Shown here piece by piece: positions 7,028 through 15,276 of a DNA stretch of 64,000 nt. Where the stretch lies: NCBI RefSeq assembly GCF_014171475.1, contig NZ_CP048817.1:3100001-3164000 (forward strand), written 5' to 3'. The DNA comes from Sphingomonas sp. So64.6b. Lineage in GTDB: Bacteria > Pseudomonadota > Alphaproteobacteria > Sphingomonadales > Sphingomonadaceae. The stretch's first letter is position 1. The number at the start of each line of letters is the position of its first letter. The notes under the pieces were generated by a model, which was not told the DNA's origin, made no database searches, and saw nothing but the letters and a program-made list of their open reading frames with translations. Position numbers and translations under genes: made by a program.

Positions 7028-9430
7028 TTAGTCGGTGGTGATCGACCAGCCCTTGGCGATCAGGCTCGCCTTTGCGGTCGCGCCGGCGCCGGATGGTGCC
7101 GCCTGCGGATACACACCGACCAGATATTGCGAAAGGCTGGCCGATCCGCCGCTCTTGCCATTCGCATCGAGCGCGACAAGGCGCGCGTTCACCTGCGCGA
7201 CGGTCAGGCCCGACACGCTGTGTGCGTAGGTGACGAGATTCGGGGTGAGCGTGAGGTCAAGGTTCGCGGCGATCGCGGGACAGCGGGAGAGGCTCAATCC
7301 GGTGAGGCCATTCAGCTTCGCCAACAGCGGATTGCCTAGTGTTGCCGCGGTGAAGCCGGCGGTCGGCCCGATGCCGAGCGCCCGCATCCTGGCGCCGGAA
7401 AGGCGATACAGGTCGGCGTCGGTGATGATGATGCCGCTGACCGTCTCGTTCGTGCCGTTGATGTTCAGGCCGTTCAGCGGAAAACCTTCGTCGATCACCG
7501 AAACCGCGGAAATCCGGGCGTTGCCGGTAAATGCATTGATCAACAGCGACGCGCCGGTCGACGCGTGAGCATAGAAAACGACCTCTTTCGGATTGGCGTT
7601 GGGGAAGGTCCAGGCGAGCGATTGGGTCGCATCGACCCGGTTGACGCCGCTCGTGTCGTACGCGGTGGTTGCATAGGGCGTTGTCGGGTCGTTGAAGACG
7701 CTGACATTGAAAGCGCCGTTCGCCACCGTCGTCAGCGCGAGACGATACCAGTTGTTGACCGGTGGCAGATGCGACAGGAGATCGGCATATTTGGTGCCGT
7801 CGGGAACGGCAAACAGGCCGTTCGACCGCGTAAAGGCCAGGCCGGCGGTCGCCATGTCGACGCCGAGCAGATTATATCCGGTCTGATCGTAATGCAGCGT
7901 GTCGCTGAAATAACCCAGGCCCGAAAAAGTCTGCGCCAGATTGGAGCCGACCTTCATCCAGCTCGAAAAGGCCGGATCGGCGGCGACCGCCGCCTGCGAC
8001 GCCCTGATCTTCGCCGAAGCGACCGCATTGCCGCCCGACTGATTGGTGCCGAGATTTTCGGTCAGCCACCAAATGTCGGGGAAGTCGGACTTCACGCGCG
8101 CGGCGAATGGCCGAAGCGACGCCTCATGGGCCGCCTGTGATGCACCGCCAAGGGCATCCTGCTCGCCCTGCGAATGATAGATGATCTTCTTTTTGACGGC
8201 GAATCCGAAGCGCTCGATCTCGCGAAGCGCGCGCTGCATATGGTCGCGCATATAATTGTCGTAGAGATTGGCGGGATCGGACAAATCCCAAGTGCCGCCC
8301 GACAGCGATGCGATGTCGGTCGTGCCGGCCAGAGCGGCTTTATAGGCGGCGACCATCGAAGACCCGCCGACCGCGCAATCGACGAAGATGACCGCGCCAC
8401 CTCCGCCCGCCGCCCAGGTCTGTGCGAAAGCCGATTGCGGCCCGCCAAAGGTGCGGCCGAGGCGGCACGGCCCGAGCGGCAGCACAGCGCCAAAGCCGCC
8501 GTTATTATAATGATATTCATAACCGTAACCGGCGCTGAGGGCAGTCGTGGTGGCATAGTTGGTCGAAAAGCCATCGGCGTTCGACTGGCCGACCATGAAC
8601 ACCACCGTCACCGGCTCATAGCCGGAGCCAGGGATTCCGAGCAGCACAAATCGCGTCGGCCATACGCCGCCCGCCCTCGGTCCGTACTGACGGCCGGAGC
8701 TGGTATCGATGTAAGTCGCACCGTCGGGACCCCCCGTCAGGGCGTTTGGTGCGCCGCGCCCGTACATGATCGGGGTAATCGACGCATTGACGGTAGCCGC
8801 AGCGGCGGTTGCGATCGCGGCCTGCGCCGTGGCTTGCGTTGCGGCCGCCGGCGCCGCGATGATCGCAGCGATATTGGCTGCGGCCACGTCGATTGTTGCG
8901 ACATGGGGCGCCACCGTCGAGACCGCCGCCGCGTGAGGCGCGACCTGCGCGACCTGAAGGGCGATGCCGGCGACGTCGCCGATGGTATCCGGGCCGGTGA
9001 GATCCGCGGCGACCGCAGCGATTGACGGCAAGCCGGGCACGATTGCGGCGATCTCGCTTACATGCGGCGCGACGGCGGCGATAGATGTGACGGCGCCCGC
9101 GACCGTTGAAATATCGCTGCCCGCCAGCAAATTCTCGCCCACTGCGACGATCGATGCCACATCGGACAGGGGAATCTCGAGCCCCTCCTCCCCGAGCGGT
9201 ACTTTCAGCGCGCGGCTCGCCTTGTCCTCGGTGACGAGAGCCTTGACCGCGGTGACCGTGCCGCCGGTGGCGGTGAATTCCACGGTGTAGGACAGGGCCG
9301 GGACGGCCGTGCCGTCGACCTCGACCAGGATATCGGCCGCGCCGACGATCGAGAAATCGAAGCTGAACGCGGTTTGCGTTCCGTTCGCGGTATAGGGTCC
9401 GGTGAATATTGTTGGGCTGATTGCTGCCAC
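7028..9430 (-). CDS. Phage tail fibre with SGNH (sialate O-acetylesterase-like) domain
   Basis: The N-terminus of this 800-residue protein resembles the T7-type fibre attachment domain (TGPYTANGTQTAFSFDFSI). A long alanine-rich region with recurrent IAAVAPH-type repeats follows (about residues 115-220). A GDSL/SGNH esterase then has its nucleophile in FMVGQSNADG near residue 280, block III-like HSQGEQDA near 421, and the Asp/His pair in SDTLHYDQTG near 510. It probably deacetylates a surface glycan during adsorption. The start is GTG 9430, preceded by AGGAGG. It lies directly downstream of the internal-virion genes and has its own module box. Confidence 0.8.
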   Translation of the reverse strand: MAAISPTIFTGPYTANGTQTAFSFDFSIVGAADILVEVDGTAVPALSYTVEFTATGGTVTAVKALVTEDKASRALKVPLGEEGLEIPLSDVASIVAVGENLLAGSDISTVAGAVTSIAAVAPHVSEIAAIVPGLPSIAAVAADLTGPDTIGDVAGIALQVAQVAPHAAAVSTVAPHVATIDVAAANIAAIIAAPAAATQATAQAAIATAAAATVNASITPIMYGRGAPNALTGGPDGATYIDTSSGRQYGPRAGGVWPTRFVLLGIPGSGYEPVTVVFMVGQSNADGFSTNYATTTALSAGYGYEYHYNNGGFGAVLPLGPCRLGRTFGGPQSAFAQTWAAGGGGAVIFVDCAVGGSSMVAAYKAALAGTTDIASLSGGTWDLSDPANLYDNYMRDHMQRALREIERFGFAVKKKIIYHSQGEQDALGGASQAAHEASLRPFAARVKSDFPDIWWLTENLGTNQSGGNAVASAKIRASQAAVAADPAFSSWMKVGSNLAQTFSGLGYFSDTLHYDQTGYNLLGVDMATAGLAFTRSNGLFAVPDGTKYADLLSHLPPVNNWYRLALTTVANGAFNVSVFNDPTTPYATTAYDTSGVNRVDATQSLAWTFPNANPKEVVFYAHASTGASLLINAFTGNARISAVSVIDEGFPLNGLNINGTNETVSGIIITDADLYRLSGARMRALGIGPTAGFTAATLGNPLLAKLNGLTGLSLSRCPAIAANLDLTLTPNLVTYAHSVSGLTVAQVNARLVALDANGKSGGSASLSQYLVGVYPQAAPSGAGATAKASLIAKGWSITTD

Positions 9431-9454
9431 ATGCGCCTCCTGATGAGAGGCGCG

Positions 9455-9484
9455 GGGTAATGGGGTTGGCGAGGGGTTTGAATC
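9455..9484 (-). promoter_or_regulatory. GATTCAAA module box upstream of tail fibre
   Basis: On the minus strand GATTCAAA (9484-9477) is followed 14 bases later by CATTACCC (9462-9455), which ends 25 bases before the GTG start of the fibre gene. The sequence GCGCCCGATTCAA is shared exactly with the box upstream of tail tubular protein A. Confidence 0.5.
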
Positions 9485-9541
9485 GGGCGCGGGGACATCG
9501 CGCCGGGCAGGAGCATTTAAATGTTCAGCGTTGTGGTCCCA

Positions 9542-9853
9542 TTAGTTATATTTCGGGTCGTTCATGAGACACCAATCCTTATTATATCCGCATAAATTGC
9601 AGGGCCGCAAAACATCCAGCGTATCCAAGTGTTTGTTATTAGATGCTTTAGTTATCGTAAGCACGGCACGCTCCCCTGCGACCAGCATGTCCTTTTGTAT
9701 CATGACGGCAATTCCCCGAACACGAATAAACTCAGGGCAATCGGCCAGCTTCCCCCGATTAACCCGATCAATCGCCGCCGAAAGCCACGGCGCGGCCTCC
9801 GGCCAGTTGGGAACGAAATATTCGACAAAGCGGATGATACCGGCTGTGCGCAC
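9542..9853 (-). CDS. Small cysteine-containing protein of unknown function in tail module
   Basis: The 103-residue ORF starts at GTG 9853 with a purine-rich stretch before it, 32 bases after the internal virion protein. Near the C-terminus is a compact cysteine cluster, PCNLCGYNKDWCLM, that could bind a metal. The rest contains VPNWPEAAPWLSAAIDRVN and a mixed beta/alpha pattern. I do not recognise a family. Its position suggests co-transcription with the tail genes, but composition is a little more AT-rich than theirs, so it may be a late passenger. Confidence 0.55.
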   Translation of the reverse strand: MRTAGIIRFVEYFVPNWPEAAPWLSAAIDRVNRGKLADCPEFIRVRGIAVMIQKDMLVAGERAVLTITKASNNKHLDTLDVLRPCNLCGYNKDWCLMNDPKYN

Positions 9854-9885
9854 GGGGCTAACCTTACCCTCGTTCTCATCGCTGG

Positions 9886-11334
9886 TTAAGGCGGCAATTC
9901 CATCACCGGCACCGACCGGGACATCGCCGCATTGAGCCTCAGCGCCATCGCGCTTTGCTGCACCCCCTCCCAGACACGTTGCCGCATGATCACGTCATTG
10001 GCGGGCGGATCACTGCGCCAACCCCGCTGCGCGGCGTTCAGTGCATCATAATCCTCCGGCGTCATTCGGTCACGATCAAGCCGCAGGTCGCGTTCGACAA
10101 AGGCTTGGCGATCGGTCGAGGCGAGCATGGTGAGGTCATACGCCGCCTTGCTGTGCAGCTTGACCGGTTCAGGCCTGGCATTGTGCCGCGCCTGACGCGT
10201 GAGCGCCTCAAGCGCCTCGGGATCGAGGTTGCGGCGCATGGCAGGCGGCAGTTGCGCGACCGAAGTGAATCCCTCGCCGAGCCGGTCGGTCAGTTCGAAC
10301 GCGGTATCGCGCGCGGCGCGCTGGTCCTGCGCGATCCGGCGTTCATTCTGTGCCGCGCGCGCGGCGGCGTCGTTCAGCGCCGCTTCCTCCACCTCAGGAG
10401 GCAGGTCTTGCTCAGCCAGATACGAATAGATCGCAGGCAGGTCGGCATTTCGCGGCGCATAGGGTTCGGCCGGGCCGGCGCGGTCGCCGGCGGCCGATGC
10501 GCCATAGGTATCGATCACCGCCGCCGCGCGACGCTCGAGCAATGGCTGGCGCAGGCTTTCCTCGATCTCCGCCCGGTCCCGTGCCGTCATCTCGTTTTGA
10601 TGCGCGCGATAATATGCATCCGCCGCGATCGCATCTCCAACGGTCAGCCCGTCGACCGCCTGTTTGTGGATGTTCGAGACATAGTCGTGCTCGGCGGCAA
10701 TCTTACGCGCCGGGTCCCAGCCCTCGACCAGCGCCCGGTTGTCCAACGCCCTGAGACCCGTTGCAACATGATCGACGAACTGCGGCATGCCGACATGGTC
10801 AAGTGCGTTGGCGGCACTTGCCTCCATCACATGTCCCGACTGCTCACCCTGCCACACCCGCTTCTGTTCATTGGCATAGGTTTGGATGCCCGCGATATCC
10901 TGATCGATGCGCGGTACGATCATGCGATCGAACATCGCCGCCACATGCGGATCCAATCGCTGACGCGCCTCGTCGCGGTACCGCCCCAGTTCCACCGCCA
11001 TGCTCCCGGCGGCATCGACTGCCGCCTGGCCCGTGCGGTTGAAATAGGCCTGGTCGCCGCTGCGCAGGATTTCGCGCGCGCGTGTGTCATACAGCGTATA
11101 GCTCTGCTTCAGCGCGGCATCGGCCGCTGCCGCATCATCGCTTTCGCGCTGCGCCGCAATCAGCTGCTGCTTTTTCTGCAGGTCCTTTGAAACGCCGCCC
11201 AGCGCCTCGCCAAGCGTCGCAAGGCCGGATCCCACCGCCTGCAAGCCCGTGCCCGTATAATCGCCGGGGCGAAATTTGGCATCCGTCACGGCGGCGAGGC
11301 CAACGCGGTTCTCTTCGATTGGGACAGTCGGCAT
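9886..11334 (-). CDS. Internal virion (ejection) protein, T7 gp15-like position
   Basis: This 482-residue protein is mostly helical and rich in Ala, Arg, Glu and Gln, with coiled-coil-like stretches (KDLQKKQQLIAAQRESDDAA near residue 55) and no membrane segment. It lies after the gp14-like gene, where podoviruses encode large internal core proteins that are ejected with the DNA to form a channel in the cell envelope. It is shorter than T7 gp15 (747 residues), and there is no gp16-sized partner. Assignment is mainly by gene order and composition. Confidence 0.6.
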   Translation of the reverse strand: MPTVPIEENRVGLAAVTDAKFRPGDYTGTGLQAVGSGLATLGEALGGVSKDLQKKQQLIAAQRESDDAAAADAALKQSYTLYDTRAREILRSGDQAYFNRTGQAAVDAAGSMAVELGRYRDEARQRLDPHVAAMFDRMIVPRIDQDIAGIQTYANEQKRVWQGEQSGHVMEASAANALDHVGMPQFVDHVATGLRALDNRALVEGWDPARKIAAEHDYVSNIHKQAVDGLTVGDAIAADAYYRAHQNEMTARDRAEIEESLRQPLLERRAAAVIDTYGASAAGDRAGPAEPYAPRNADLPAIYSYLAEQDLPPEVEEAALNDAAARAAQNERRIAQDQRAARDTAFELTDRLGEGFTSVAQLPPAMRRNLDPEALEALTRQARHNARPEPVKLHSKAAYDLTMLASTDRQAFVERDLRLDRDRMTPEDYDALNAAQRGWRSDPPANDVIMRQRVWEGVQQSAMALRLNAAMSRSVPVMELPP

Positions 11335-11371
11335 CAGTGCGCTCCGTTCCGGCGTGAACTGTCACGCATGT

Positions 11372-11881
11372 TCAATATCCCTGCTTCTTCATCACCGAGA
11401 CATTCGACGCGCCGCCCAGTGCGGTGGACACCGCGCTGAACCCCGCATTGATCAGCGCGCCGCTCGCCTTGGCGCGATTGGCGGCGGCCTCGGAGCGATA
11501 GTTGAACGCGCTGATCTCGAACCCACGGGTACGCTGGTTGCCGCCCTTGTAGATCTGCGCGAGATCCTCCGCGCCGATCATCGCGGTGTCTTTCTGCACA
11601 TCGACCGCACTGCCGAAATTCAGGTCGACGCCGTTCGCCGCCATCGCGGCCTGTTGCGCGCCCTTGATCTGCGCCAGTGCGCGACCGCGGCGCTGTGCCT
11701 CCAGATTGGTGTTCTCGATCGAATCCTTCGCCTGTTCATTGGCCAGGCGGTTGTTCTGGTCGGCGATCGACGCCTGATAGCGATATTGCTGCGCCTGGCC
11801 GATGCCGGACATGATCGCCCCACCGGTGGCCATCACGGTCGAAGCGATGGCCAGCGGGATGGCGAGTGCGGGCGGGCACAT
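11372..11881 (-). CDS. Internal virion protein, gp14-like
   Basis: The protein has 169 residues. A hydrophobic N-terminus (ALAIPLAIASTVMATGGAIM) leads into a long helix with QYRYQASIADQNNRLANEQA, and the tail is glycine/serine-rich. Small internal core proteins of podoviruses show this pattern, typically annotated internal virion protein B. ATG 11881 overlaps the stop of the gp13-like gene (TGATG), so translation is coupled. A longer upstream reading of the same frame overlaps that gene and is not credible. Confidence 0.7.
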   Translation of the reverse strand: MCPPALAIPLAIASTVMATGGAIMSGIGQAQQYRYQASIADQNNRLANEQAKDSIENTNLEAQRRGRALAQIKGAQQAAMAANGVDLNFGSAVDVQKDTAMIGAEDLAQIYKGGNQRTRGFEISAFNYRSEAAANRAKASGALINAGFSAVSTALGGASNVSVMKKQGY

Positions 11882-12339
11882 CAGCGGCGCTCCAGCGTGA
11901 AAGCGATGAATTCGACCTGGTTGTGCACGACCGTTTCCTTTCCAAAGGCAAAGCCCATGCGCGCCAGAAAGCGGATCGCGCGAGCGTTCCGGCATGCGAC
12001 TAGGTTGGATAGGCGCGGGGTTGAATCGAGCATCGCCCCGATCGCGCGGGGCCCGTGATGCAGCAGCGCGCGCGGCTGGCGATAAACAATATCGGTGCCG
12101 AGCAGCCAGGGCCGCCCCTCGCCATATAATGCATTGGTGACGACCAGGCCGAACATCGCCTCCGGCCGACCATCGACCAGCGCGGTCAGGCACAGGGACG
12201 AGGCCGTGAGACCAGCGCGCAGGGCCTGTTTGGGGGTATGGCCCAGCGCGGCGCATTCGATCCGGTCATGCTCGCGCAGGCGATGGGCGATCGGGCCGAT
12301 ATGCGTTGCGCGCGCGGGGACGAGGGTCACTTCAGACAT
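11881..12339 (-). CDS. Phage gp13-like protein (DUF2833, GNAT-like fold)
   Basis: The protein has 152 residues. It contains a GNAT-like core: LTALVDGRPEAMFGLVV, then GRPWLLGTDIVYRQPRALL, and late LVACRNARAIRFLARMGF. T7 gp13 and its relatives (DUF2833) have this acetyltransferase-like pattern and are needed for assembling the internal core. ATG 12339 was chosen; the next in-frame start lies upstream in repeat DNA. It precedes the gp14-like gene with overlap. Whether it retains acetyltransferase activity cannot be told. Confidence 0.7.
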   Translation of the reverse strand: MSEVTLVPARATHIGPIAHRLREHDRIECAALGHTPKQALRAGLTASSLCLTALVDGRPEAMFGLVVTNALYGEGRPWLLGTDIVYRQPRALLHHGPRAIGAMLDSTPRLSNLVACRNARAIRFLARMGFAFGKETVVHNQVEFIAFTLERR

Positions 12340-12356
12340 GCGGTCGAGCATTCTTT

Positions 12357-12511
12357 AATCCTCCCCTCTGGGGGGGGGACCATGAGCCAAAGGCGAATGG
12401 TGGAGGGGCGCGAGCAAAGCGAGCGTCCCGGACCCGGCCAAGCCCCCTCCACCATTTTGCTGAAGGAGCAAAACGGTCCCCTCCCCGGTTCCGGGGGAGG
12501 AATAAGGCTAT
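12357..12511. repeat. Intergenic palindromic repeat element A
   Basis: Outer arms CCTCCCC...GGGGGGACC and GGTCCCCTCCCCGG...GGGGGAGG pair, and inner arms AATGGTGGAGGGG and CCCCCTCCACCATT pair, giving a nested stem of about 155 bases. It fits exactly between the stop of the tail gene C-half (12508) and the gp13-like start. Elements of this look are typical chromosomal intergenic repeats of sphingomonads, from memory. Confidence 0.65.
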
Positions 12512-14289
12512 TCCGAAACACTGGGATCGAGATAGATCGCGCTGATCGTCATCGGCAGCGGGTCGTCCGACCGCACCACAACCCGCGCGCCACCGTTCAG
12601 ATCGGGGCGCAAATAGGTTTCGAGTAGTCCGGTCTGCAGCGCGTTCGGCTGACCCGGCACCTCGTGCGTGCGCCCGCGCAGCGGCTCGAGCGTCGCATCG
12701 GTCGGCCCGGCCTTTAGCGCGCGGCTATCGACCACGCGGATCACTGCCTTGGCCTGGCTCTGCACCTTGGCGACGGTCCAGCCGCTCTGTCCCTGCACCG
12801 CGAGCGGCAATGTCTCGACCGTCGCCGAATAAGGCAGTCCCGCCGTCACCTTGTTTGCGGCGAAGGGCAGTGTGACCATGCCGTCCGCCACCACCAGCCC
12901 CGCCACGACATTGCCATCGGCCAGCGCGGAGATCGTCATCCCTTCGAGATGCCCGAGGTTGCGCAGCACCGCCGCCGGTTCCTCGAAGATATAAGTCACC
13001 GCGCTGTCGAGGAAGCAGCAGTCCGCCACCTCGGCCCAGCGCGTCGCGGCCATGCGTTCGATCAACAATTTGCCGCCCCGCCTGACCGTCAGATAGAGCC
13101 GGTCCTCATTCCCTTCGGACACGACGCACACGCTTTCGACCAGGCCGTTCGTCTCGCACAAGGTCCAGCCCCAGACTTGCTGTTCCTGTTCCCAGGTGAA
13201 GCACAACAGCTTGCCGTCATCGCGCACCGCCCAGACGATCGATCGCGGTTCCTGCGCATAGGCCCAGGCCTTGATGGTGAAGCCACGGAACAGGTGGGCT
13301 GAGAAGATCGTCACGTCGTTGGAATCGATCGAGTCGGTCTGGAACTGATAACCCAGGGTTCGCACGCCATTGCCGACGCTGGTCTGGTAAAAACACACGC
13401 TGTCGATGACGAGTGGTGACAAGCGCGACGATCCGCGCCCGTTCTGACGCCGCACGGCAAAGTCGGTCGCGCTGAGCACGCCGCCCTGCCCGCCCTCGAT
13501 CTTGAAGATGCTGTCCGACGTCAGCGCGAGCAGCGTGTTCATTGACACAAGCTGGTTGACCGCATTCACCCGTCCCGCGACGAGCGCGAAGCTCAGCGCA
13601 TCCGACGCCTTGAGCGGCCGGGAGATATCCATGATTTCGAAGCTGCCCGATCGCGACCCGTACAGCGCATTGGGATGGTTCGCCGTCCGCGCCCAGAGCA
13701 GCCTTTGTTCGAAGAATGTGACGGTCGATGGCCAGTTGCCGAGCACATCGAACGGGTTGGCGCCGACCGGCGGGCCGTCGGAATAATCCGGCCCGATATT
13801 GTCGTCGATGAAGGATGTCGTGGTAGTCGTGCCGATATAGCCGAATTCCTGCGTATTGTCGGCCTTGAACACGCGGAAACGCAGGTCCGTGCCCGGCGGC
13901 GCGGTCCAGCTGATCGCGTTGTAATTGCGCTTCAGCGTCAGGTCATTGCTCGCGCTCTGGGGCAGCGATGCGCGGCTCTCCATGCCCGACACATCGTCGA
14001 CCGCGGTCACGATATAAGTGGCGGTCTGGGGGAAATAGGCATCACCGCTATTGGCCGCATCGGTGTTCGGCGAATGCGCCGACGCGCTCAGGATGACCGG
14101 CTCGCCAAGCGTCGGCGTGAAGGCGATGGTGGAAAAGGTCCAGTCGGTGTGGTCCGTGCGCACGAGCTTGGTCGGCGCATGGTTGAGGTGCGCGAGATAC
14201 ATGGTGTCGGCCGACTGTTCGAAGTCGACCTCGGGCAATTCGGCACCATTATAGGGCGAGCCGACGCGGTAGATGCGTGCGACGCTCAT
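12508..14289 (-). CDS. Tail tube protein B-like, C-terminal half (separate cistron)
   Basis: This 593-residue protein starts MSVARIYRVGSPY and continues with ELPEVDFEQSADTMYLAH. In relatives known to me this block lies inside a single long tail protein, directly after a small beta domain. Here that N-terminal portion is the separate upstream gene. ATG 14289 has a good Shine-Dalgarno (GGAGG, six-base spacer) and overlaps the stop of the Hint segment (ATGA), so this half is translated on its own. It should form the main body of the nozzle/tube. No stop or frameshift is seen inside. Confidence 0.75.
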   Translation of the reverse strand: MSVARIYRVGSPYNGAELPEVDFEQSADTMYLAHLNHAPTKLVRTDHTDWTFSTIAFTPTLGEPVILSASAHSPNTDAANSGDAYFPQTATYIVTAVDDVSGMESRASLPQSASNDLTLKRNYNAISWTAPPGTDLRFRVFKADNTQEFGYIGTTTTTSFIDDNIGPDYSDGPPVGANPFDVLGNWPSTVTFFEQRLLWARTANHPNALYGSRSGSFEIMDISRPLKASDALSFALVAGRVNAVNQLVSMNTLLALTSDSIFKIEGGQGGVLSATDFAVRRQNGRGSSRLSPLVIDSVCFYQTSVGNGVRTLGYQFQTDSIDSNDVTIFSAHLFRGFTIKAWAYAQEPRSIVWAVRDDGKLLCFTWEQEQQVWGWTLCETNGLVESVCVVSEGNEDRLYLTVRRGGKLLIERMAATRWAEVADCCFLDSAVTYIFEEPAAVLRNLGHLEGMTISALADGNVVAGLVVADGMVTLPFAANKVTAGLPYSATVETLPLAVQGQSGWTVAKVQSQAKAVIRVVDSRALKAGPTDATLEPLRGRTHEVPGQPNALQTGLLETYLRPDLNGGARVVVRSDDPLPMTISAIYLDPSVSE

Positions 14290-14828
14290 GCATAACCTCC
14301 ATCGAGTTGCTGGTCGGCCCGCTTATTGTGGCTCAGGATGCCGTTCGAGACGTAAGTATGAGCATCGGTAACGGTGATCCTGGCGACCCATGCCGAACCG
14401 GCCGAAGTGCCGATGTCGCGCATCCTGACCCACGCGCCATCGATCCACACCGGGTGCTCGCCCGTCGCGCGTAACGCGTTCCCATCGATTGTCGCGGCAT
14501 AGACCGGCTTCCACGCCATCTCGATCGCTTCGACTGGATAGTCGCCCTCCTCCATCGTGTCGGCATGGCGGGTCCGCAGCAGCATCCCGATCTTGAGGAA
14601 ACGTGCTTCGATCGTCTTGCCCGACGACAACAGGATCGGCGTGTCGTCAACGACGCAGAAGCCGCCTGAGCCGCCGCCGCCACCGACATCGGGCGGCGGC
14701 GGAGGCGGTGGTGGGGAGGAACCGGCGGCGGAGGGGGGGGGGGGGCGCCGCGACCCGCGTCGTGCCGTCATTGTCCGCCGTGAAAGCACCGAACCCGGTC
14801 GAATCGACATCGATCGTGAAATGCGCAC
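14286..14828 (-). CDS. Hint (intein-like/BIL) domain with Pro/Gly linker, out-of-frame end of tail gene
   Basis: Downstream of a proline run and GGGGGSGG linker, the frame encodes a Hint domain of about 125 residues. It starts FCVVDDTPIL (splicing block A, N-terminal Cys), has the TGEHPVWI TxxH block B, and ends AHTYVSNGILSHNK (blocks F/G with His-Asn). The residue after Asn is Lys, not Cys/Ser/Thr, so cleavage rather than splicing is expected, as in bacterial intein-like domains. The nominal ATG 14828 is in antisense-like sequence; the natural entry is from 14647-15276 through the 13-C tract, which shifts frame by one. Confidence 0.75.
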   Translation of the reverse strand: MRISRSMSIRPGSVLSRRTMTARRGSRRPPPPSAAGSSPPPPPPPPDVGGGGGSGGFCVVDDTPILLSSGKTIEARFLKIGMLLRTRHADTMEEGDYPVEAIEMAWKPVYAATIDGNALRATGEHPVWIDGAWVRMRDIGTSAGSAWVARITVTDAHTYVSNGILSHNKRADQQLDGGYA

Positions 14829-15276
14829 TATCGCCGACGCTCAGCACACGGGCGACGCGGCCATTCAACTCGGTCGTGCCCTCGATCCCATCGAAATAGA
14901 CCTGATCGCCGACCACATATTCGTGATAGGCCGCCTGGATCATGGTCGTGGCGCCCAGGGTGATCGCCTCGATCGTCAGCTTTTCCTCGATCACCAGACC
15001 ACCACCAGCGGCCGGGCGCATATAGCCCTGCCCCATTTCGAGCGCGTAGGTCTGTGTCAGCGAGAATTGGAACGGCGTTAGCCGCACGCCCTGATCGGCA
15101 TAGACTTCCGCCACCAGCCGGGTACCCGGCCGTTTGGTGACGCCACCATATTTCAGGATCGTCACGTTGTGCGCGCGGCGCAAGCCAACCTGATAGGCGC
15201 CGACATCGACGCGCGCGAGCAGGTCTTCGCTGATCTCGCCTTTGCTGAAATTGGGCTGACCGGTGCGCAATGCCAT
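14647..15276 (-). CDS. Tail tube protein B-like, N-terminal half
   Basis: The N-terminal 175 or so residues are a recognisable start of a podoviral tail tube protein: MALRTGQPNFSKGEISEDLL, NVTILKYGGVTKRPGTR, FQFSLTQTYALEMGQGYMR and a small beta domain ending FTADNDGTTRVAA. After the 13-C tract the frame runs into arginine-rich nonsense (RRRFLPTTASAAARC) and stops. Removing one C would instead continue into the Pro/Gly linker and Hint domain. ATG 15276 overlaps the stop of tail tubular protein A (TGATG). The remaining half is the next cistron. Confidence 0.75.
   Translation of the reverse strand: MALRTGQPNFSKGEISEDLLARVDVGAYQVGLRRAHNVTILKYGGVTKRPGTRLVAEVYADQGVRLTPFQFSLTQTYALEMGQGYMRPAAGGGLVIEEKLTIEAITLGATTMIQAAYHEYVVGDQVYFDGIEGTTELNGRVARVLSVGDSAHFTIDVDSTGFGAFTADNDGTTRVAAPPPPLRRRFLPTTASAAARCRWRRRLRRLLRR
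14733..14745. repeat. 13-base G/C homopolymer within tail-Hint gene
   Basis: Thirteen G on the plus strand (13 C on the coding strand) separate the tail N-half frame from the linker-Hint frame. Twelve or fifteen C would join them. Such tracts slip readily during replication and are also error-prone in sequencing, so this may be a phase switch or a base-calling artefact. Confidence 0.8.

Noticed and set aside
12021-12027. Additional GATTCAA box as an internal promoter for gp14/gp15-like genes
   Set aside because: It lies inside coding sequence where the codons explain it, and the second element is at the wrong spacing; kept only as a remark.
14286-15276. A normal splicing intein
   Set aside because: The last Asn is followed by Lys, the C-extein is a separate cistron with its own start, and the frame is broken by the 13-C tract.
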